From Coptis chinensis (taxonomy: Eukaryota; Streptophyta; Magnoliopsida; Ranunculales; Ranunculaceae): a DNA stretch of 64,000 nucleotides. Made by a program: the position numbers and the translations under genes. The notes below the pieces were generated by a model. It searched no databases. It worked only from the letters and a program-made list of their open reading frames with translations, and had not been told where the DNA came from. Where the stretch lies: the NCBI GenBank assembly GCA_015680905.1, contig CM027378.1, positions 72,879,501 to 72,943,500 on the forward strand, given 5' to 3'. Numbering within the stretch: position 1 is the first letter of the stretch; the number at the start of each line of letters is the position of its first letter. This document shows, piece by piece, positions 61,134 to 64,000 of the stretch.

Positions 61134-61456
61134 ATATGGCTATGCATGCAATGAAGTGCCATGAAATTCTAGCCATCTGTCCAAATCAATCCTGTGTTAA
61201 AGAACAACTCAAACACCACCAAAATATATATCAGAAAGATAAACAAAGAAGAAAAAAAGTGAAGCACCCATAGCATAGTTTGTAGATTTGATTATATGGC
61301 TATGCTTGCAATGAAGTGCCATGAAATTCTAGCCATCTGTCCAAATCAATCCTGTGTTAAAGAACAACTCAAACACCACCAAAATATATATTAGAAAGAT
61401 AAACAAAGAAGAAAAAAAGTGAAGCACCCATAGCATAGTTTGTAGATTTGATTATA
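61134..61456. repeat. Recent 160-bp tandem duplication
   Basis: Two head-to-tail copies (about 61134-61293 and 61294-61456) are nearly identical, differing at only a few bases such as CTATGCATGC versus CTATGCTTGC. They hold no gene. Confidence 0.93.
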
Positions 61457-61590
61457 GAAAAACATTGCCAATAAAGAAATCAAATATACCCATATCGGAG
61501 AATCGAAGATACATAAAAGTAAATCATGAAACCCATGGCCGGAAACTCACATTTGATTGAACGTCAATATCTTTCTACTGGGTTTCTTCC

Positions 61591-61722
61591 ATTGACACTT
61601 AGCACATAGGTTCGATCACCAATTTTGTTAAAAGTATCAATGTAGTCGACGTTGATTTTGAATATCTGGAAGCACATCTCTTTCTCAACACAATCCTTGT
61701 AGACTCGTCTATAATTGGTCAT
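61591..61722 (-). pseudogene. Papain-type cysteine protease propeptide (I29) fragment
   Basis: On the minus strand, MTNYRRVYKDCVEKEMCFQI and FNKIGDRTYVLSVN. The ERFNIN spacing of the I29 inhibitor propeptide is kept (E-x3-R-x3-F-x2-N-x3-I-x3-N), with Cys in place of Arg. No mature protease domain with its QGxCGSCW block follows, and the frame ends soon after, at 61564. It is a fragment of a senescence-type (SAG12-like) plant cysteine protease gene, or one exon of a decayed copy. Confidence 0.75.
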
Positions 61723-61773
61723 ATATAAATTTAAAATGTGCAATATATAAATTGCTAATTGATTTCTAATCAT

Positions 61774-64000
61774 GATTTACTTCATCACAATTCAAAGATC
61801 CGATTATGGGCATAACTCTTCTAGAAGAGTAGGTATGAAAATACTTACAATGATAATCTAAAGTTTCAAATAGTTACATAGATAGTCTAGTGCCTCTAAA
61901 AGTGTACCATGGTGCTTGAAATTAAGAGTACCAAGGCCGGGTGCTTGCTCATTACCTTTCAATCACAATGGACAAAAAGAAAAAACTTGCGAAGACCTTT
62001 TCAAGGTAAAGGCTTTATGCAAGCGATGGAATACATAAAACCATCTTGCCACACATGCATCTTCTGAAAACCACATGAAGCAAAAACACCTCTGTGGACA
62101 TATATGAACTGAAATTTAGAATAATACTTCAAACACAATTTTGACCCCCTTGGAATTACCTAGAGGAAGTCCATCGTAAAACAATTCCAAAATTTTGAGT
62201 TGTGAAGCCGAACATAGCATATAGTACGGGGAAGTTGGAAGCTCCAACACACTCTACTCGTTAAACCTAATCTCAATATAAAGGTTGAGAGAGATGATGT
62301 AACGATTAAGCCTTACAGTTTTTCATATCTGAATTTGTCTGGATTGACATTAAGGATAACATGTCATCTTGATGCCACTTCTAACTATCGGTTAATTAGG
62401 TTAATGTAACGTACGTCACAAAAAAGTACCTGAGATATTGAATCCATTGCGGACATGCTGGTGGGTTATGTTTATGAAAGCTCGATTGATAAACAATGTT
62501 TACTAAAAACGTTAATGAGGAAACTATACATCTCGAAACCGATCAAGTCGAAATTGAACTCTAATACATACTGCTATTCCATGTTTTTAATTCAATCATT
62601 TGTGATTCAATTGGCTTTTTGCTATTTCATTTGTAAACCCTAACAATTTATTGGAACAAAACTAATGCGGCAATGACCAAACGACAAAATCTACAACTAA
62701 TCATTTGAAAAGAAAGAGAATAAGGGGATGCATACCTGATATGAGTACATAACATGGACGTCAACACATGTTTTGGAATACCCAATCCAGCAACAAAATC
62801 CTAATAAAATACCCAATCAAGCATACCCATTTTTATGCAATTACAAAGCCCACAGTAAGATAAATAATACCTCAGATAATATGGTACACTATCTTGTGTT
62901 GTAAATTAGGGATCAATAACATAATTTGTGTCCTCGAACAATAAACTTTAAGGTTAAAGATGACGTACATGCATAAACCATTCTCATCACAGGAAATTAC
63001 ACACACTCAATGTTTGATCATCCCATATAAAACAATAATGTTTCTTCGGGATGACATATATGCAGCAATAGACAAAACAGGGAAAAAATAATAATAAATA
63101 ATCAGTTGACTCTTGGCATGGAATCCATTACTTAAATGTGATGGATACATTTTGATTGTTGCGCCTATAAGAAAATTACTTCCAGATATAAATGAGAAAA
63201 CTCTTGAAATAACCTCTTAAGTGGCTCGAACTAATATCTGAAATAGCCAAAATTAATAGACAAATTTATGAACAATTACCCATCTGATTTAAGCAGTAAC
63301 ACCGAAGGCTTCATAAGTGCATTTCCTTAGCAAATGGCTTTAACAACAATTTTCATCAAAATCAACCAGCACACAAAACATCAATGCCAATAAGCTCGGT
63401 GCAACTTAATTAAGATCCAAAAATTCTAATAAATAACCATTTCACACTGATCAAATCATATAAACACATCATCAAGCTAATAGTCTCATTTAAGTTGCTT
63501 AAATTAATCGATTTTCCATTTTGAGAGAGAGAGCAACAGTCGAAAACCACTCTTTCAAAAACTTCAATTCAAAAGTTTGTCAACGGAAGGAAGAAGAAAA
63601 AAAATTAATTTGAGTCGTAGACCACCTCAAACTAAAGATTGCATATGATTCCATGAAAAAGAAGGCAGCATAGCACTCGTCACATGAACCATAAAGGAAT
63701 ATAACATAAATCTACCTCATATTTTCTTCATGAGTGCATCTTCTCCAAACAATCGGTGGCAAACAAATTTATAAGAAATAAATTTCTAGCATTCTCTTTA
63801 TAAATAACAATGTTATAGCAGTAAATAACCAAAAATCAAGTACTAAAAGAAAATAAAGAAATCAGTAGCAAAAATCAATCCGTCAAGACCAAACCACAAC
63901 AAACAAGAGAAAGAAATTGAAACAATAGCATACAATCCAGCAACAAAAAAAAATAATGTGTAATTGATTCAAGGAATGCATAAGTGATTTGGGGAAATAC
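61774..64000. other. AT-rich spacer, no gene recognised
   Basis: The sequence is AT-rich and full of short frames with no family resemblance. The phrases AATCCAGCAACAAAA near 62787 and 63935 recur. It may be intronic or intergenic. Confidence 0.4.

Noticed and set aside
62455..62643. Plus-strand frame of 62 residues
   Set aside because: It has no motif, no codon pattern and no neighbouring exon, so it is likely chance in AT-rich DNA.

Overview
The window is nuclear DNA of a flowering plant, most likely a eudicot. It is AT-rich, its genes are split by short GT-AG introns, its proteins belong to families best known from land plants (a SOG1-type NAC factor, a MES11-type methylesterase, a plant DENND6, a TMEM185-like RING protein), and about half of it is nested transposon debris. 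No tRNA, rRNA or bacterial-type feature was seen. The species cannot be named from sequence alone.

Layout. 1-2.3 kb: last seven visible exons of a Fragile-X-F-associated/TMEM185-like protein with a C-terminal RING finger (+). 4.0-6.4 kb: complete DENND6-type DENN protein (-) with one apparent frameshift. 8.1-11.3 kb: SOG1-type NAC transcription factor (+), six exons, also with one apparent frameshift, in a run of A. 11.3-16.7 kb: intergenic repeats. 16.7-19.1 kb: decayed Ty3/gypsy pol. 20.5-26.1 kb: exons of an HtrA/Deg-like serine protease domain followed in the same orientation and phase by a MES11-type esterase whose nucleophile position is Gly. 26.6-28.2 kb: LINE tail. 29.4-29.7 kb: decayed coding remnant (-).

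31.8-58.1 kb is a nested repeat complex. Two long direct repeats (A, about 4.8 kb without insertions, and B, about 4.4 kb) lie either side of a broken FAR1/MULE transposase (-). Each holds two minisatellite arrays with a unit of about 55 bp, each array followed by a conserved tail. Copy A is split by a 9.6-kb Tat-type Ty3/gypsy element (-) with two LTRs, a primer-binding site, dual RNase H and an antisense extra ORF, and also by a hairpin MITE. The transposase is split by a 4.9-kb LTR-flanked element with no recognisable pol. That element carries a piece of a KUP/HAK/KT potassium transporter and an array of 60-70 bp repeats.

58.1-64 kb: AT-rich sequence with recent small tandem duplications, a cysteine-protease propeptide remnant and a few coding-like fragments of unknown identity.

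The host genes are unrelated to each other: a membrane RING protein, a vesicle-traffic DENN protein, a DNA-damage transcription factor and a hydrolase. The points most worth following up are the protease/esterase exon chain, the transporter fragment inside an LTR element, and the A-transposase-B repeat architecture.
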